Positions 34,923 to 47,259 of a stretch of 64,000 nucleotides of DNA are shown one piece after another. Under the pieces are notes generated by a model. The model saw only the letters and a program-made list of their open reading frames with translations. It did no database searches and was not told the origin of the DNA. This DNA comes from Vicia villosa. Taxonomy: Eukaryota > Streptophyta > Magnoliopsida > Fabales > Fabaceae. The first letter of the stretch is position 1. Each line of letters opens with the position of its first letter. The stretch lies in NCBI RefSeq assembly GCF_029867415.1, contig NW_026705302.1, positions 186,001-250,000 on the forward strand. The letters run 5' to 3'. The translations under genes were made by a program, and so were the position numbers.

Positions 34923-37083
34923 CAATTCACTTAAAAAACATAGATGTGTAACTGCCTGTCTTGTGCAAATTGACGCGACCCAAACAGCACACATAGTAAC
35001 TTAAATAAGAGTATGTCTTATCTTCTAGCATAAGAACTTGTGAGACTATATCAACCCCATTTTTGACATGTTTAAGTGCTTGAACCATGGTGATGAGAGC
35101 TGATCTAGAATTTCCTCATATATGTTAGTTAAGTAGTTGCATCTCAATGAAAGTCCACAACTTTACAATAAATATTATCCAATTGCAAGTAAAACTTATT
35201 CATCTTGGAGCTGGGAAAAAGAATACTCATAATTCTTTAAAAGCAAGTATCTATAACATAAATAATAAATCATTTGCATGTTCCACTTTGTAGTTTCTGT
35301 TATCATATATGATTTTCCATTTTATTAATTTTCTCTGACTGTCATGTAAAAGTACTACTAAAGCATAAAGAAATTTGAGACTTACAATCTTGTAGGGGAA
35401 TGAATGTTAAGTAAAAAAGAGCCAATAAGAAAGTAAACTTAGTGTTGTCAATTGTACTCAGAAACACATAATCTCCATGCATTGTAACATAAAGAAGGCT
35501 TCTAACAATTGAAGATGATGATTGACTCCCAAGTTTTCTCAGAACACAGACTGTTGATATGAAACTTGAAACATGGTTGGGATCAACTATATATAAGAAC
35601 ATTTAAATTGGTTTTAAAAAACTAATTAGTGTATATTAAATTACAATATGAAAAATTAAGTACATTAATTCAGTTATATTTTTAAGACTCATTTTCCCCA
35701 AGTCAGTCCCACTATACACCTAACTCGTGTATGATAGATAACAGCAACCATAAATTCCAAAACAAATTAGTATATAGGTCCCACCAATTACTTCACATTA
35801 CTATATTTCAACCATAATTTACTTGTAGAAGCTATTTTTCTCATTAAGAACTCTAGGTATATGCATAGTATAATAGTCAGTATCAATATCTATATTTTCA
35901 ATTTTGAAATTAGACAGCAAAAAAAATTTAGAAAGGTGGAGTATGTATAGAACAGCTGCATCAGGGAAGGAAGTACACAACCAGCTACCAGCTAATAGGG
36001 CATGATGTGATGTAGACACATCAACTTTAGAAAGATGGAGTATGATAAAGCAATTTTAGATTATATAGGCCTAAGATGTAGCTATAACAAACAGTATAAA
36101 TGTATAATACTTCCCTTCACTCTACTTTGAGTCCTATGTAGAAAGTGTAGCAGAAAACGTACATTATTAGCATCTGCCATCTAGGATGATTTTTAAATAT
36201 AGGTCAAGATAATGATGTAGACATCTCCTTTACAAATGTGGAGTATACAATATTACTTTTATCTCATATAATATTTAGATGAAGCTGAAATAGGCAAGAA
36301 GTACAAAAATACCAACTGTAGTTGAAATAGCTTATGCATGTTGAACCCTTGGTTAAAAGAATATGGCTTATTGCAGTCGATAAAGCAGTACTATTAACCA
36401 AAATTGCATATAATTACTGTTGTAGCAGTGTTGTACAAAAGTAATCACAAAACCAGTAGTTTTACATAGCTAAAGTAGTATTTTAATACAACTAATCACA
36501 ACTTCAATAGTGTTATAAAGTTGTAGAGAAAATTGTCTTCAAATGTAAAAAGTGGTAGTACTTTAATACATTGCTTTGGTTATAACATGAAGGTTTGGCT
36601 ATAAATTCAGAATATGTTCATTTGCAACCTGTCCAAATTTTCACATCAATAAATCTAGACAGATAATGTATGAACAAAAAATACAAGTTCAACAGATTAT
36701 GCAGAAATATAAACATCAGAAACACACAAGGAAGTACACCTGATATAAAACTTCTAAGAGTTGTCCTTTCAAACCATGAAAAATAATACCCCACAATGTA
36801 CTGATTAGAGCTTATAGAGACAAGAACATAAATGAAATTAAGAAAAACAAATTCATGTACAAGAAAACAAAAGAGAGAACCATAAATGACAAACCCAAAG
36901 CTGCCATAGCTTGAACTTCCATCAAATCTTTTTTCCCTCAATGTCAGAAAATCATTGTTAGTGGCTAAACTCTAGAAGAAAAGAAACATCCAAAATATGA
37001 ACATGACATGATATCAAATTTAAGAACTATGATTAAGTACATGAAGTAATAATTAGGACTTTGGGTGACCTGTAACATCCAAT
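34921..37083. other. Unassigned AT-rich region
   Basis: I see no recognisable protein. A short open stretch at 35342-35602 (minus) has a GTAAGT-like donor near its 3' end and might be an exon remnant, but I cannot place it. Sequence style is less repetitive than the neighbouring elements. The right edge is an abrupt junction with a broken Tekay-like pol. Confidence 0.35.
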
Positions 37084-39636
37084 CGAAGGATCCGAAACAT
37101 ACTTTCGAAGTTGCGACACATGAAACATGTCATGCAAATTCGATAGATTAGGCGGTAAGGCCACTCTATACGCCACATTACCAACTCTTTCGGAAATCTG
37201 ATATGGTCCGATAAAACGAGGAGTGAGCTTCTTCGACTTCAAGGCTCTCCCCACACCAGTCGTTGGCGTAACTCTTAAAAATACATGATCACCAGCTTGG
37301 AATTCCAAATCCTTCCTCCTCTTATCATGGTAACTCTTCTGCCTACTCTGAGAAGCCTTCATCTTCTCACGGATCAACTCAACCTTCTCGGTAGTTTCTC
37401 GAACAATCTCAGGTCCAAGTACTACACTCTCACCCGATTCATGCCAACACAACAGAGTCCTACATCTCCGACCATACAACGCTTAAAACGGTGCCATACC
37501 GATACTCGAATGGTAACTATTGTTGTATGTGAACTCGATCAATAGAAGATTAGTATCCCACGTACCTCCTTGCCCAAGAACACAAGATCTTAACAAATCC
37601 TCCAAGGATTGAATCGTTCTTTCCGTTTGACCATCTGTCTGAGGATGATACGCCGAACTCAACCTCAACTTAGTACCCAACGCCTCTTGCAAACTCTTCC
37701 AAAAATCTGAAGTGAACCTCGGATCTCTATCCGAAACAATACATAAAGGAACACCATGCAACTTCACAATCACACGGACATAAATTTCCGCCAACTTCGA
37801 AACCGGATAAGTGATGTTAATAGGTATGAAATGAGCCGACTTCGTAAGCCTATCAACGATCACCCAAATCGAATCATGTCCTCTCATGGTATTCGGCAAA
37901 CCCGTCACAAAATCCATAGAAATGCTATCTCATTTCTATTCAGGAACTTCCAACGGTTGCATTAAATCGGCAGGCTTCTGATGTTCAACTTTCAACTTCT
38001 GACAAGTCAAACATGCATACACAAACTGAGCTATGTCACGCTTCATTCCAGGCCACTAAAACAAATTCTTCAAATCTTGGTACATCTTCGTAGCTCCGGG
38101 ATGAATACTCAGATTACTCCTATGACCTTCCTCAAGAATAGCTCTTTTCAAATCCACATCATCAGGAATACAAATCCGATCACGGAACCTCAACACACCG
38201 TGCGCATCTAACTTGAAATCACCATTCTCAGCTTGATCGACTCCAAACATCGAATCAACCAATTTCACATCCAACTTCTGGGCTTCTCTGACACTATCCA
38301 GAAAATCATTGTTAATCTTCAACATACCCAATCGAACACTCTTAGGGGTCACTTCACATACCAAACTCATATCTCGAAATTGCTCAATCAATTCTAACTT
38401 CTTAACCATCATTGCCGACATATGCAAGGTCTTGCGACTCAAAGCATCGGCAACAACATTAGCCTTTCCTGGATGATAATTCAAACTGAAATCATAATCT
38501 TTCAACAGCTCTAACCACCTTCGTTGTCTCATATTCAACTCCTTCTGATCAAACAAATACTTTAAGCTCTTATGGTCGCTAAAGACTTCAAATCTAGAAC
38601 CATAAAGATAATGCCTCCAAATCTTCAATACGAACACTACAGCCGCGAGTTCCAAATCATGCGTAGGATAGTTCTTCTCATGAACTCTCAACTGTCTTGA
38701 CGCATAAGCAACAACTTTACCATTTTGCATGAGCACACCTCCTAAACCCATCTTAGAAGCATCACAATAGACCACAAACGATTCTTCCGGATTAGGCAAT
38801 ATCAAAATTGGTGCCGACGTCAACCTTCTCTTCAACTCGGTAAAACTATCTTCACAAGAAACATCCCACACGAAAGCCTTACCCTTACAAGTTAACTTAG
38901 TCAACGGAAGGGCTAACTTAGAGAAACCTTCAATGAACCTTCTATAATAGCCAGCTAGTCCCAAAAAGCTTCGAATCTCGGTAGCCGACTTAGGAGTTTC
39001 CCATCTCAACAAGGCATCAACTTTTGACGGATCCACGACAATGCCATCACCAGAAATGACATGCCCTAGAAAACTAACCTCTTTCAGCCAAAACTCACAC
39101 TTGGATGACTTAGCATACAACTTCTTTTCTTTCAAGACTTGCAATATCAACTTCAAATGCTCAGCATGATCTGATTCTGATTTAGAGTAAATCAAAATGT
39201 CATCAATGAACACCACCACGAAACGGTCCAGATACTCATGAAAAATGCGGTTCATGTACTCCATAAATACTCCAGGTGCATTAGTAACACCGAAGGGCAT
39301 CACGAAATACTCATAATGTCCATAACGTGTTCTGAAAGCCGTCTTCTGCATGTCCTCATCTTTCACTTTAATCCGATGGTAACCCGACGTCAGATCAATC
39401 TTGCTAAACACACGAGCACCAACCAATTGATCCATCAAGTCATCAATTCTTGGAAGTGGATACTTGTTCTTGATTGTCACCTTATTCAACTGACGATAAT
39501 CAATACAAAGTCTCATACTTCCATCTTTCTTCTTAACCAACAACACTGGAGATCCCCACGGTGACACACTAGGTCTCACGAACCTCTTCTCAAGCAGCTC
39601 TTCCAATTGCTTCTTCAATTCAGACAACTCTAAAGC
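37084..39636 (-). pseudogene. Tekay-like pol, left copy: RT, RNase H, integrase
   Basis: On the minus strand this reads, from 39636 down, reverse transcriptase ([12 protein letters not shown], catalytic [11 protein letters not shown]), RNase H ([16 protein letters not shown]), the integrase zinc region and the integrase core ([40 protein letters not shown]). Compared with the right copy at 59701-62342 it has four nonsense changes. One TGG-to-TAG is near 38056 (after KNLF). Adjacent TGG-to-TAG and TGG-to-TGA changes lie near 37930-37937 (in PEWKWDS), and GAA became TAA near 37480. The 3' end is cut at 37084, so the chromodomain, polypurine tract and 3' LTR are lost. A copia element abuts its 5' side. 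It is dead. Confidence 0.9.
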
Positions 39637-40109
39637 TCAGAAACTTCATCTTCAACCTCACTACATTACTGTTGTAATACTTTAGTGAGTCTAAGCTTAA
39701 ATCTGTAAGAGAAATATCACAGTTTGTGATTATCGCTTTTAAGAAGCAATTGTAATACTCTTAGAATTTGTTTACATTAATTTGTAAAGGACTAGAGTGA
39801 TCGGGTTGTGATCAGTATACTCTAGAGAAGTCTTAGAAGGTCTCTAAGCAGTTGTTCCTAGAGTGATCAAGTTGTGATCAGAAGACTCTAGAAGACTTAG
39901 AAGTTGTCTAAGTGGAAAACCATTGTAATCTCGTGTGATTAGTGGATTAAATCCTCAGTTGAGGTAAATCACCTTGTATAGGGTGGACTGGAGTAGTTTA
40001 GTTAACAACGAACCAGGATAAAAATACTTGTGCAAATTATTTTTATCTTACGAGTTTTGAAACTACACTTATTCAAACCCCCCCTTTCTAAGTGTTTTTC
40101 TATCCTTCA
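39632..40109 (+). repeat. Truncated 5' LTR of Sirevirus-like element
   Basis: Only the 3' portion is present; it ends TATCCTTCA next to the primer site. It contains three degenerate copies of CTAGAGTGATC(G/A)(A/G)GTTGTGATCAG (near 39790-39880). Its first 102 bp overlap the last 104 bp of the other LTR fragment (47921-48024). Confidence 0.8.
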
Positions 40110-40111
40110 AT

Positions 40112-40123
40112 TGGTATTAGAGC
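40112..40123 (+). other. Primer binding site, Met-tRNA-like
   Basis: TGGTATTAGAGC, two bases from the LTR end. It has one change from the usual TGGTATCAGAGC that pairs with initiator Met tRNA in copia elements. Confidence 0.8.
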
Positions 40124-40195
40124 GCCGGTTCTAAGGTGCAAGCACTTAACCGTGTTTAGAAAAGATTCAGGAAGAGAAAAACGCTTCAGTAAAAA

Positions 40196-42124
40196 ATGGC
40201 TGGTGAAATTTCAACAAATACATCTACATCTACATCTGGCTCTGCTGAGCAATACAATGGTAATGGTAACAATGGTTACACTAGACCACCAATATTCGAT
40301 GGTGAAAACTTTGAATATTGGAAAGATAAATTGGAAAGTTACTTTCTTGGTCTGGATGCTGATCTATGGGATCTTCTGTTGGATGGTTACAAACATCCTG
40401 TTAAAACTACTGGTGTACGGCTCACGAGAAGCGAAATGACTGATGATCAAAAGAAAGATTTCAAAAATCATCACAAATGCAGGACTGTTTTGCTGAATGC
40501 TATCTCTCATGCTGAGTATGAGAAGATATCTAACAGGGAAACGACTCATGACATATATGAGTCCTTGAAAATGACTCATGAAGGAAATGCTCAAGTCAAG
40601 GAGACCAAAGCTCTTGCACTAACCCAGAAGTACGAAGCCTTCAAGATGGAGGATGATGAAGACATTGAGAAGATGTTTTCAAGATTTCAAACTCTGATTG
40701 CTGGATTAAGAGTTCTGGACAAAGGCTACACCAAGGCTGATCATGTAAAGAAGATCATCAGAAGCTTGCCCAGAAGATGGGGCCCAATGGTGACTGCATT
40801 CAAGATTGCGAAGAATCTGAATGAAGTTTCGTTGGAAGAGCTTATCAGTGCCTTGAGAAGCCATGAAATAGAGCTGGATGCAAACGAACCTCAGAAGAAA
40901 GGTAAGTCTGTTGCATTAAAATCTAATTTTAAAAAATGCACTAACGCTTTTCAGGATGAAGAAGAAGATTCTGAAGAATCAGAATCAGAAGAAGAAGAAG
41001 ATGAACTGTCCATGATTTCCAGAAGAGTCAATCAACTCTGGAAAAGCAAGCAAAGGAAGTTCAGGAGCTTCAAAAGCTCAAAGAAGCCTGAAAGAGGAGA
41101 ATCTTCTGGAGGTAGAAGATATGACAAGAAAAAGGTCGTGTGCTATGAATGCAATGAGCCAGGACACTTCAAAAGTGAGTGCCCAAAACTTCAGAAGGAA
41201 AATCCCAAGAAGAAATTTCATAAGAAGAAAGGTCTTATGGCAACATGGGATGATTCAGAATCAGAATCAGACTCTGAAGATGAGCAGGCAAATCTGGCAC
41301 TAATGGCCACAATGGATGATGGATCAGAATCTACATCAGAATCAGATTCTGAAGAGGTATTTTCTGAACTATCTAGAGAAGAGTTAGTTTCCAGTTTAAC
41401 AGAACTTCTGGAACTCAAGGCTCATCTTAGTATCAAATACAAAAAGCTGAAGAAGCAGTTTGAATTTGAAACTAAGAAGCTGGAAGTGGAAAATTCTGAA
41501 CTGAAGGAAAAAGTTTTAAATCTATCCAAAGATAGTGAATCTCCTTCTGAAACAGAAAAATCCATTCCCAGCATGAATCATATTCTGAAAGAATATGACT
41601 CGAGCTTCAGAAAGTTCTTATCTAGAAGTATTGGCAGAAGTCATCTTGCTTTTATGATATATGGTGTTTCTGAAAACAGAAGGTTTGGTTTTGGCTATGA
41701 GGGTGATACCTCACATAAATTTGAACCTATTGATGATCTGAAGATCACATACAAGCCATTGTATGATCAGTTCAAATATGGCCATGCTCATGATATTAGG
41801 CTCACTTCACATGCACAGAAGTTTAACACTGTTCACACCAAGAGGCATGTGACACATCCTAAGAAATATCATGCTGATAAACCTAAAGAATATCATGCTG
41901 TTCCTCCTGTTAAATATTTTGCTAAACCCAAGTTCAATCAGAACTTGAGGAGAACTAACAAGAAAGGACCCAAAAAATTGTGGGTACCTAAGGAAAAGAT
42001 TATTCCTATTGCAGATATCCTTGGCTGCAAAGAAGGAAAAGCACAACATGTCATGGTACCTGGACTCTGGATGCTCGCGACACATGACAGGAAGAAGGTC
42101 TATGTTCCAAGACCTGGTGCTTAA
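40196..42124 (+). CDS. Gag of Sirevirus-like copia element
   Basis: A 642-residue frame from the ATG at 40196. Residues about 20-230 form the copia gag domain (PPIFDGENFEYWKDKLESYF, then GLRVLDKGYTKADHVKKI). An acidic Glu/Ser stretch follows near 255-275. A single zinc knuckle CYECNEPGHFKSEC lies near 322, then more acidic serine-rich runs and a coiled-coil-like segment (about 420-470). The last roughly 35 residues (from about 42015) run in a frame shifted relative to pol: the protease motif is read correctly only in the other frame, so the true junction lies before 42048. The protein would form the particle and bind RNA. The frame itself is undamaged. Confidence 0.85.
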   Translation: MAGEISTNTSTSTSGSAEQYNGNGNNGYTRPPIFDGENFEYWKDKLESYFLGLDADLWDLLLDGYKHPVKTTGVRLTRSEMTDDQKKDFKNHHKCRTVLLNAISHAEYEKISNRETTHDIYESLKMTHEGNAQVKETKALALTQKYEAFKMEDDEDIEKMFSRFQTLIAGLRVLDKGYTKADHVKKIIRSLPRRWGPMVTAFKIAKNLNEVSLEELISALRSHEIELDANEPQKKGKSVALKSNFKKCTNAFQDEEEDSEESESEEEEDELSMISRRVNQLWKSKQRKFRSFKSSKKPERGESSGGRRYDKKKVVCYECNEPGHFKSECPKLQKENPKKKFHKKKGLMATWDDSESESDSEDEQANLALMATMDDGSESTSESDSEEVFSELSREELVSSLTELLELKAHLSIKYKKLKKQFEFETKKLEVENSELKEKVLNLSKDSESPSETEKSIPSMNHILKEYDSSFRKFLSRSIGRSHLAFMIYGVSENRRFGFGYEGDTSHKFEPIDDLKITYKPLYDQFKYGHAHDIRLTSHAQKFNTVHTKRHVTHPKKYHADKPKEYHAVPPVKYFAKPKFNQNLRRTNKKGPKKLWVPKEKIIPIADILGCKEGKAQHVMVPGLWMLATHDRKKVYVPRPGA

Positions 42125-45100
42125 ATCTGCTGGAGAATTGAAGTTTGGAGGAGATCAGAAGGGCAAAATTATTGGCTCAGGAACTATAAAGTCTGGTAAC
42201 TCTCCTTCTATTTCTAATGTTCTTCTAGTAGATGGATTAGCTCATAACTTATTGTCCATAAGTCAATTAAGTGACAATGGTTATGACATAATCTTTAATC
42301 AAAAGTCTTGCAAGGCTGTAAGTCAGAAGGATGGCTCAATCCTATTTACAGGCAAGAGAAAGAACAACATTTATAAGACAGATCTTCAGGATCTTAAGAA
42401 TCAGAAGGTGACCTGTCTTATGTCTGTTTCTGAAGAGCAATGGGTCTGGCACAGAAGATTAGGACATGCTAGTTTGAGAAAGATTTCTCAGATTAACAAA
42501 CTAAATCTTGTCAGAGGACTCCCTAATCTGAAATACAAATCAGATGCTCTTTGTGAAGCATGTCAGAAGGGCAAGTTCTCCAAACCTGCATTCAAGTCTA
42601 AGAATGTTGTCTCTTCCTCAAGGCCGTTAGAACTTTTGCACATTGATCTGTTTGGCCCAGTCAAAACAGCATCTGTCAAAGGGAAGAAATATGGATTAGT
42701 CATCGTTGATGATTATAGCCGCTGGACATGGGTAAAGTTCTTGAAACACAAGGATGAGTCTCATTCAGTGTTCTTTGAATTCTGCACTCAGATCCAAACT
42801 GAGAAGGAGTGTAAAATCATAAAGGTCAGAAGTGATCATGGTGGTGAATTTGAGAACAAATTCTTTGAGGAGTTCTTCAAAGAAAATGGTATTGCCCATG
42901 ATTTCTCTTGTCCTAGAACTCCACAACAAAATGGAGTTGTAGAACGAAAGAATAGGACTCTACAAGAAATGGCCAGAACCATGATCAACGAAACCAATAT
43001 GGCTAAGCACTTTTGGGCAGAAGCAATAAACACTGCATGTTATATTCAGAATAGAATCTCTATAAGACCTATTCTAAATAAGACTCCTTATGAATTGTGG
43101 AAGAACAGAAAGCCCAACATTTCATATTTTCATCCTTTTGGATGTGTTTGTTTTATTCTGAACACTAAAGATCATCTTGGTAAGTTTGATTCTAAGGCAC
43201 AAAAATGTTTCCTTCTTGGATATTCTGAACGCTCTAAAGGCTACAAAGTATACAATACTGAAACATTGATTGTAGAAGAATCAATCAATATCAGGTTTGA
43301 TGATAAGCTTGGTCTTGAAAAGCCAAAGCAGTTTGAGAATTTTGCAGATATTGATATTGATATCTCAGAAGTTGAAGAACCAAGAAGCAAAGCTGTAGAA
43401 GCTGGCAGTCTCAGAAGCAATGGATCAGAAGATCAAGTTGCTGCATCTTTAGAGAATCTCAGGATTTCTGAAGAGCCAACAATTAGAAGATCACCTAGAC
43501 TTGCTTCAGCTCATTCAGAAGATGTGATCCTTGGAAAGAAAGACGATCCCATCAGAACAAGGGCATTCCTTAAGAACAATGCAGATTGTCAATTAGGTCT
43601 AGTTTCTTTGATCGAGCCAACTTCTGTTGATCAAGCTCTAGAAGATCCAGACTGGATAATTGCCATGCAAGAAGAACTAAATCAGTTTACAAGGAATGAT
43701 GTATGAGACTTGGTTCCTAGACCAAAAGGATTTAACATCATTGGCACTAAGTGGGTGTTCAGAAACAAGCTAAGCGAGAAGGGAGAAGTGGTAAGAAACA
43801 AAGCCAGACTGGTTGTTCAAGGTTATAGTCAGCAAGAAGGGATTGACTACACAGAAACCTTTGCACCAGTGGCCAGGTTAGAATCTATTCGTCTATTAAT
43901 TTCTTTTGCCACTCAACACAACATCACTCTTTATCAGATGGATGTTAAGAGTGCCTTCTTAAATGGTTACATAGATGAAGAAGTTTATGTCCATCAACCT
44001 CCTGGTTTTGAAGACTCCATGTCTCCAAATCATGTTTTTAAATTAAAGGAATCATTATACGGATTGAAACAAGCTCCTAGAGCTTGGTATGAACGTTTGA
44101 GTTCTTTCCTTCTGGAAAATGGTTTCACTAGAGGAAAAGTGGACACTACTCTCTTCTGTAAAACATTTAAAAAGGATATTTTAATTTGTCAAATATATGT
44201 TGATGATATTATTTTTGGAACATCTAACGTTACACTTGGAAAGGAGTTTGCTGAATCTATGCAGGCTGAATTTGAAATGAGCATGATGGGAGAACTCAAG
44301 TATTTCCTTGGGATTCAAATCAACCAAACTTCTGATGGAACATATGTTCATTAAACGAAGTATGTGAAAGAACTTCTGAAGAAGTTCAATCTTTCTGAAA
44401 GTAAAGAAGCCAAAACTCCTATGCATCCAACATGTGTCCTAGGTAAGGATGAGGTAAGTAAGAAGGTAGATCAGAAGTTGTACAGAGGTATGATTGGATC
44501 TCTTTTATATTTAACTGCTTCTAGACCTGACATTCTGTTCAGTGTTTGTTTATGTGCTAGATTCCAATCAGATCCGAGAGAATCTCATTTAACTGCGGTT
44601 AAGAGAATTCTGAGGTATCTGAAAGGTACTACTAATGTTGGTTTAGTTTACAGAAGATCCAAAGATTACAACTTAGTAGGATTCTGTGATGCTGACTATG
44701 CTGGAGATAGAATAGAAAGGAAGAGCACTTCTGGAAGTTGTCAATTTCTTGGAAGTCATCTGATCTCATGGTACAGCAAGAAGCAAGCTACAATTGCCCT
44801 CTCAACAATAGAAGCAGAATATGTTGCTGCTGCTGGTTGTAGCATACAAATGCTCTGGATGAAAAGTCAGTTAGAAGATTATCAAATATTTGAGAGTAAC
44901 ATTCCTATCTTCTGTGATAATACTTCTGCTATTTGTTTATCTAAGAATCCTATATTTCATTCAAAAGCTAAACATATAGAGATTAAACATCATTTCATAA
45001 GGGACTATGTTCAGAAGGGTGTCTTATCTTTAAACTTTGTGGATACAGACCATCAGTGGGCTGATATCTTTACAAAACCCCTGGCTGAAGATAGGTTTAA

Positions 45101-45143
45101 GTTCATTCTGAAGAATATCAGTATGGATTTATGCCCAGAATGA
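42009..45143 (+). pseudogene. Pol of Sirevirus-like copia: PR, INT, RT, RNase H
   Basis: Open in one frame apart from two stops. In order: protease (WYLDSGCSRHMTG), integrase zinc region (WHRRLGHASLRKI then CEACQKGKF), integrase core (VIVDDYSRWTWVKF, RSDHGGEFEN, TPQQNGVVERKNRTLQE), reverse transcriptase (KWVFRNKL, YGLKQAPRAWY, catalytic CQIYVDDIIFG) and RNase H (GFCDADYAGD, ALSTIEAEYVAA, DIFTKPLAEDRF). A TGA at 43704-43706 replaces the Trp expected after NDV and a TAA at 44352-44354 replaces a probable Gln. Both are C-to-T or G-to-A type changes. The rest is well kept, so inactivation is recent. Gag lies in a different frame upstream. Confidence 0.9.
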
Positions 45144-45659
45144 AAAGATGAGAAAATCTTATGTATGGCTATCTTCTGAAATGAGATTGGATTAATGTTT
45201 TATAAGAAGTTCTGATCTTAAATCAATTAGAAGTAGTGACTCGTTTATTACTAACGTTTCATTGTCTAAGTTGATTCAGAATATCTTTTAAAGTAAATAC
45301 AGCTGTATCTAGCTTTCCAGATGGTAACACGTGTCTACCCTATTTGGACAAGCATGCGTGCAGCTGAGGAGGCGCCTTTCCTAGGTAACTGTTCTATCAC
45401 TTCATTTGTCATAATTTCTCTCTCCTCTTGTCACGTAACATTAAATGCCATTCATCATTTCTTTTACTTTCTTTTTTTCGTTTTTATATCCGTCAAACGT
45501 TTCCCTTCCCTAGAACGTTTCCTTCCCCACATTCCCTCTATTTATTTCTCCATTTCTTTGCATTCTTCAACCAATCTTTGAGCTCTCTCTCTCTCTTTCT
45601 CTCACTTTTCTCTGAATATCTTTTGCATAAACCCTAGTTCATTCGATCTAGCGTTCATC
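45144..45659 (+). other. Sirevirus spacer between pol and extra ORF
   Basis: Non-coding, with CT-rich runs near 45440-45610. In Sireviruses this stretch often separates pol from the additional envelope-like ORF. Confidence 0.45.
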
Positions 45660-46077
45660 ATGAATCCTTCGCCTAGTTCTCTTCATCAAAACTTTAAACC
45701 AGTTGAAGAAACTAAGTCTCAAAAGTGGATGATCTATTTGAATAGAACGGATGGAAGGGTTAATCGGTTACAGGATGAGAAACATATCTCGGGATGGCAT
45801 TCCAAGTTTTTCTCAAGTCAGATCTCTTCTTTGATGCTGTTATCAACATTTGTCCAAAGGAAGAAGACTTTCTTGAGATATTGGATGAAGTTAGGTTCCA
45901 TAAGGACTTAACTTCTATGTTAAGGGAAAGCCCATCTGAGAATACGCTCTCTCCTGGTGAACTGTTCTCAGTTCCTCCTTTGTGTTCATTTACTTCTTTC
46001 TCTGGGAGCTGCTCAGGCATGCAGAGTTTCAAGATTTGATGACCAAGCAAGAGCAAGAACAACGCTGGGATTCATGA
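45660..46077 (+). pseudogene. Remnant of Sirevirus extra (env-like) ORF
   Basis: An ATG at 45660 opens MNPSPSSLHQNF and stays open for 83 codons. A second frame from about 45794 continues (FLKSDLFFDAVINI, PKEEDFLEILDEV), and a third gives an end near 46077. This suggests one longer frame broken by frameshifts. Its position between pol and the 3' LTR is where Sireviruses carry their extra ORF, whose function is unproven. I do not recognise a specific domain. Confidence 0.4.
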
Positions 46078-46804
46078 TATACTGGCTTAGATTAGGACTA
46101 GGCTAGGGTTGTAGTCTTTGTGTCCTTGTAGTTTTCTTTGCTTGTTGCACTTGTGTATCAGCATACATCTTCTGTAACTCTGTTTGGTTAATCAATGAAA
46201 AGCTTATTCTGCATAACTCTTGTACTTCTGCTTGTTTTATCAATGACTATTTGTTTCTCTTTCCATTTGTCCTGTGCTTACATCTGAATCTTTTACATTC
46301 TTTTTGATGTTATGACAAAAAAGGGGAGAAATAGTGATAAATGATTTGATTTATATTAGCAGTTGCCGGGAAGAAAGCCCCCACATTACTAACAGAAGCT
46401 GCAAGCTTCATATGTTTCTAAGTTGTTTTGCAGGATTGAAAGCTCAACATTAGAAGCAAAATCATGAGGAATCGCAAATTCTGTAAAAGGAATATGCTCT
46501 TGGATTCTTGAAGCAAGCTGAGTGCTATGAAGCTTCAGAATCAGTAGCAAGAAGGAAGAATGTTCAGATATTCTGATGATAGAATATGATCTGAAACATT
46601 ATGTCTATTTGTTCTGATACATTTTATATGGCTTATATGGCTCTGATACATATTATATGTTCTGAAACATATTTTATGTTCTGATTCATTCATGCTGACT
46701 TTTGTCATTTAGTTTTGTTCTGTAACATTTCAGGATGTAGAGATGCTCTGATGATGCTCTGGTAAATTCAACAATGTTCTGATACAATCTAGCATGAAGT
46801 GATG

Positions 46805-47015
46805 TAAGAAGAAATTCAAGCTCTGAAGCTATCCGATGGAAGCAGAAATCAGAAGCTGTGAATGTTCTGAGGATCAAGGAAATTCAAGTTCTGAAGCTGT
46901 CCTATGGAAGCAGGAATCAGAAGCTGTGAATGTTCTGAGGATCTAAAGAAATTCAATGTTCTGAAGCTGTCCTATGGAAGCAGAAATCAGAAGCAGTGAA
47001 TGTTCTGAAGTTCAA
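46805..47015 (+). repeat. Three copies of a ~65-bp repeat in Sirevirus 3' region
   Basis: Each copy contains TTCTGAAGCTGTCCTATGGA-like and GCAGAAATCAGAAGC-like phrases ending TGAATGTTCTGA. They lie upstream of the purine tracts. Confidence 0.8.
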
Positions 47016-47085
47016 GCATATGTGAACGTCTCTACTGAAATACTCAGGGAAGTCTTTTATTTATAAAATTCTTCTAGTATTAATT

Positions 47086-47137
47086 TCAGGGGGAGATTAT
47101 TCATCTCAGGGGGAGATTGTTAATCTCAGGGGGAGAC
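47086..47137 (+). other. Triple CAGGGGGAGA purine tracts, 20-bp period
   Basis: CAGGGGGAGA starts near 47087, 47107 and 47127. Multiplied polypurine-like tracts before the true tract are a known trait of Sireviruses. Confidence 0.75.
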
Positions 47138-47245
47138 ACATTCACATTATGTTTATATGCTTATGCTATAACTGTGTAATTGTCTTTTGCCGTCTGTTAT
47201 TCTGATTGCAAATTCACATCATTTATATATGTTTTTGTCATCATC

Positions 47246-47259
47246 AAAAAGGGGGAGAT
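47246..47259 (+). other. Polypurine tract of Sirevirus-like element
   Basis: AAAAAGGGGGAGAT immediately before the LTR start TGTTAGAACAAG. Confidence 0.85.

Noticed and set aside
35342..35602. 86-codon minus-strand frame as a gene
   Set aside because: No recognisable domain and no neighbouring exons found; kept only as a possible exon remnant in the region note.
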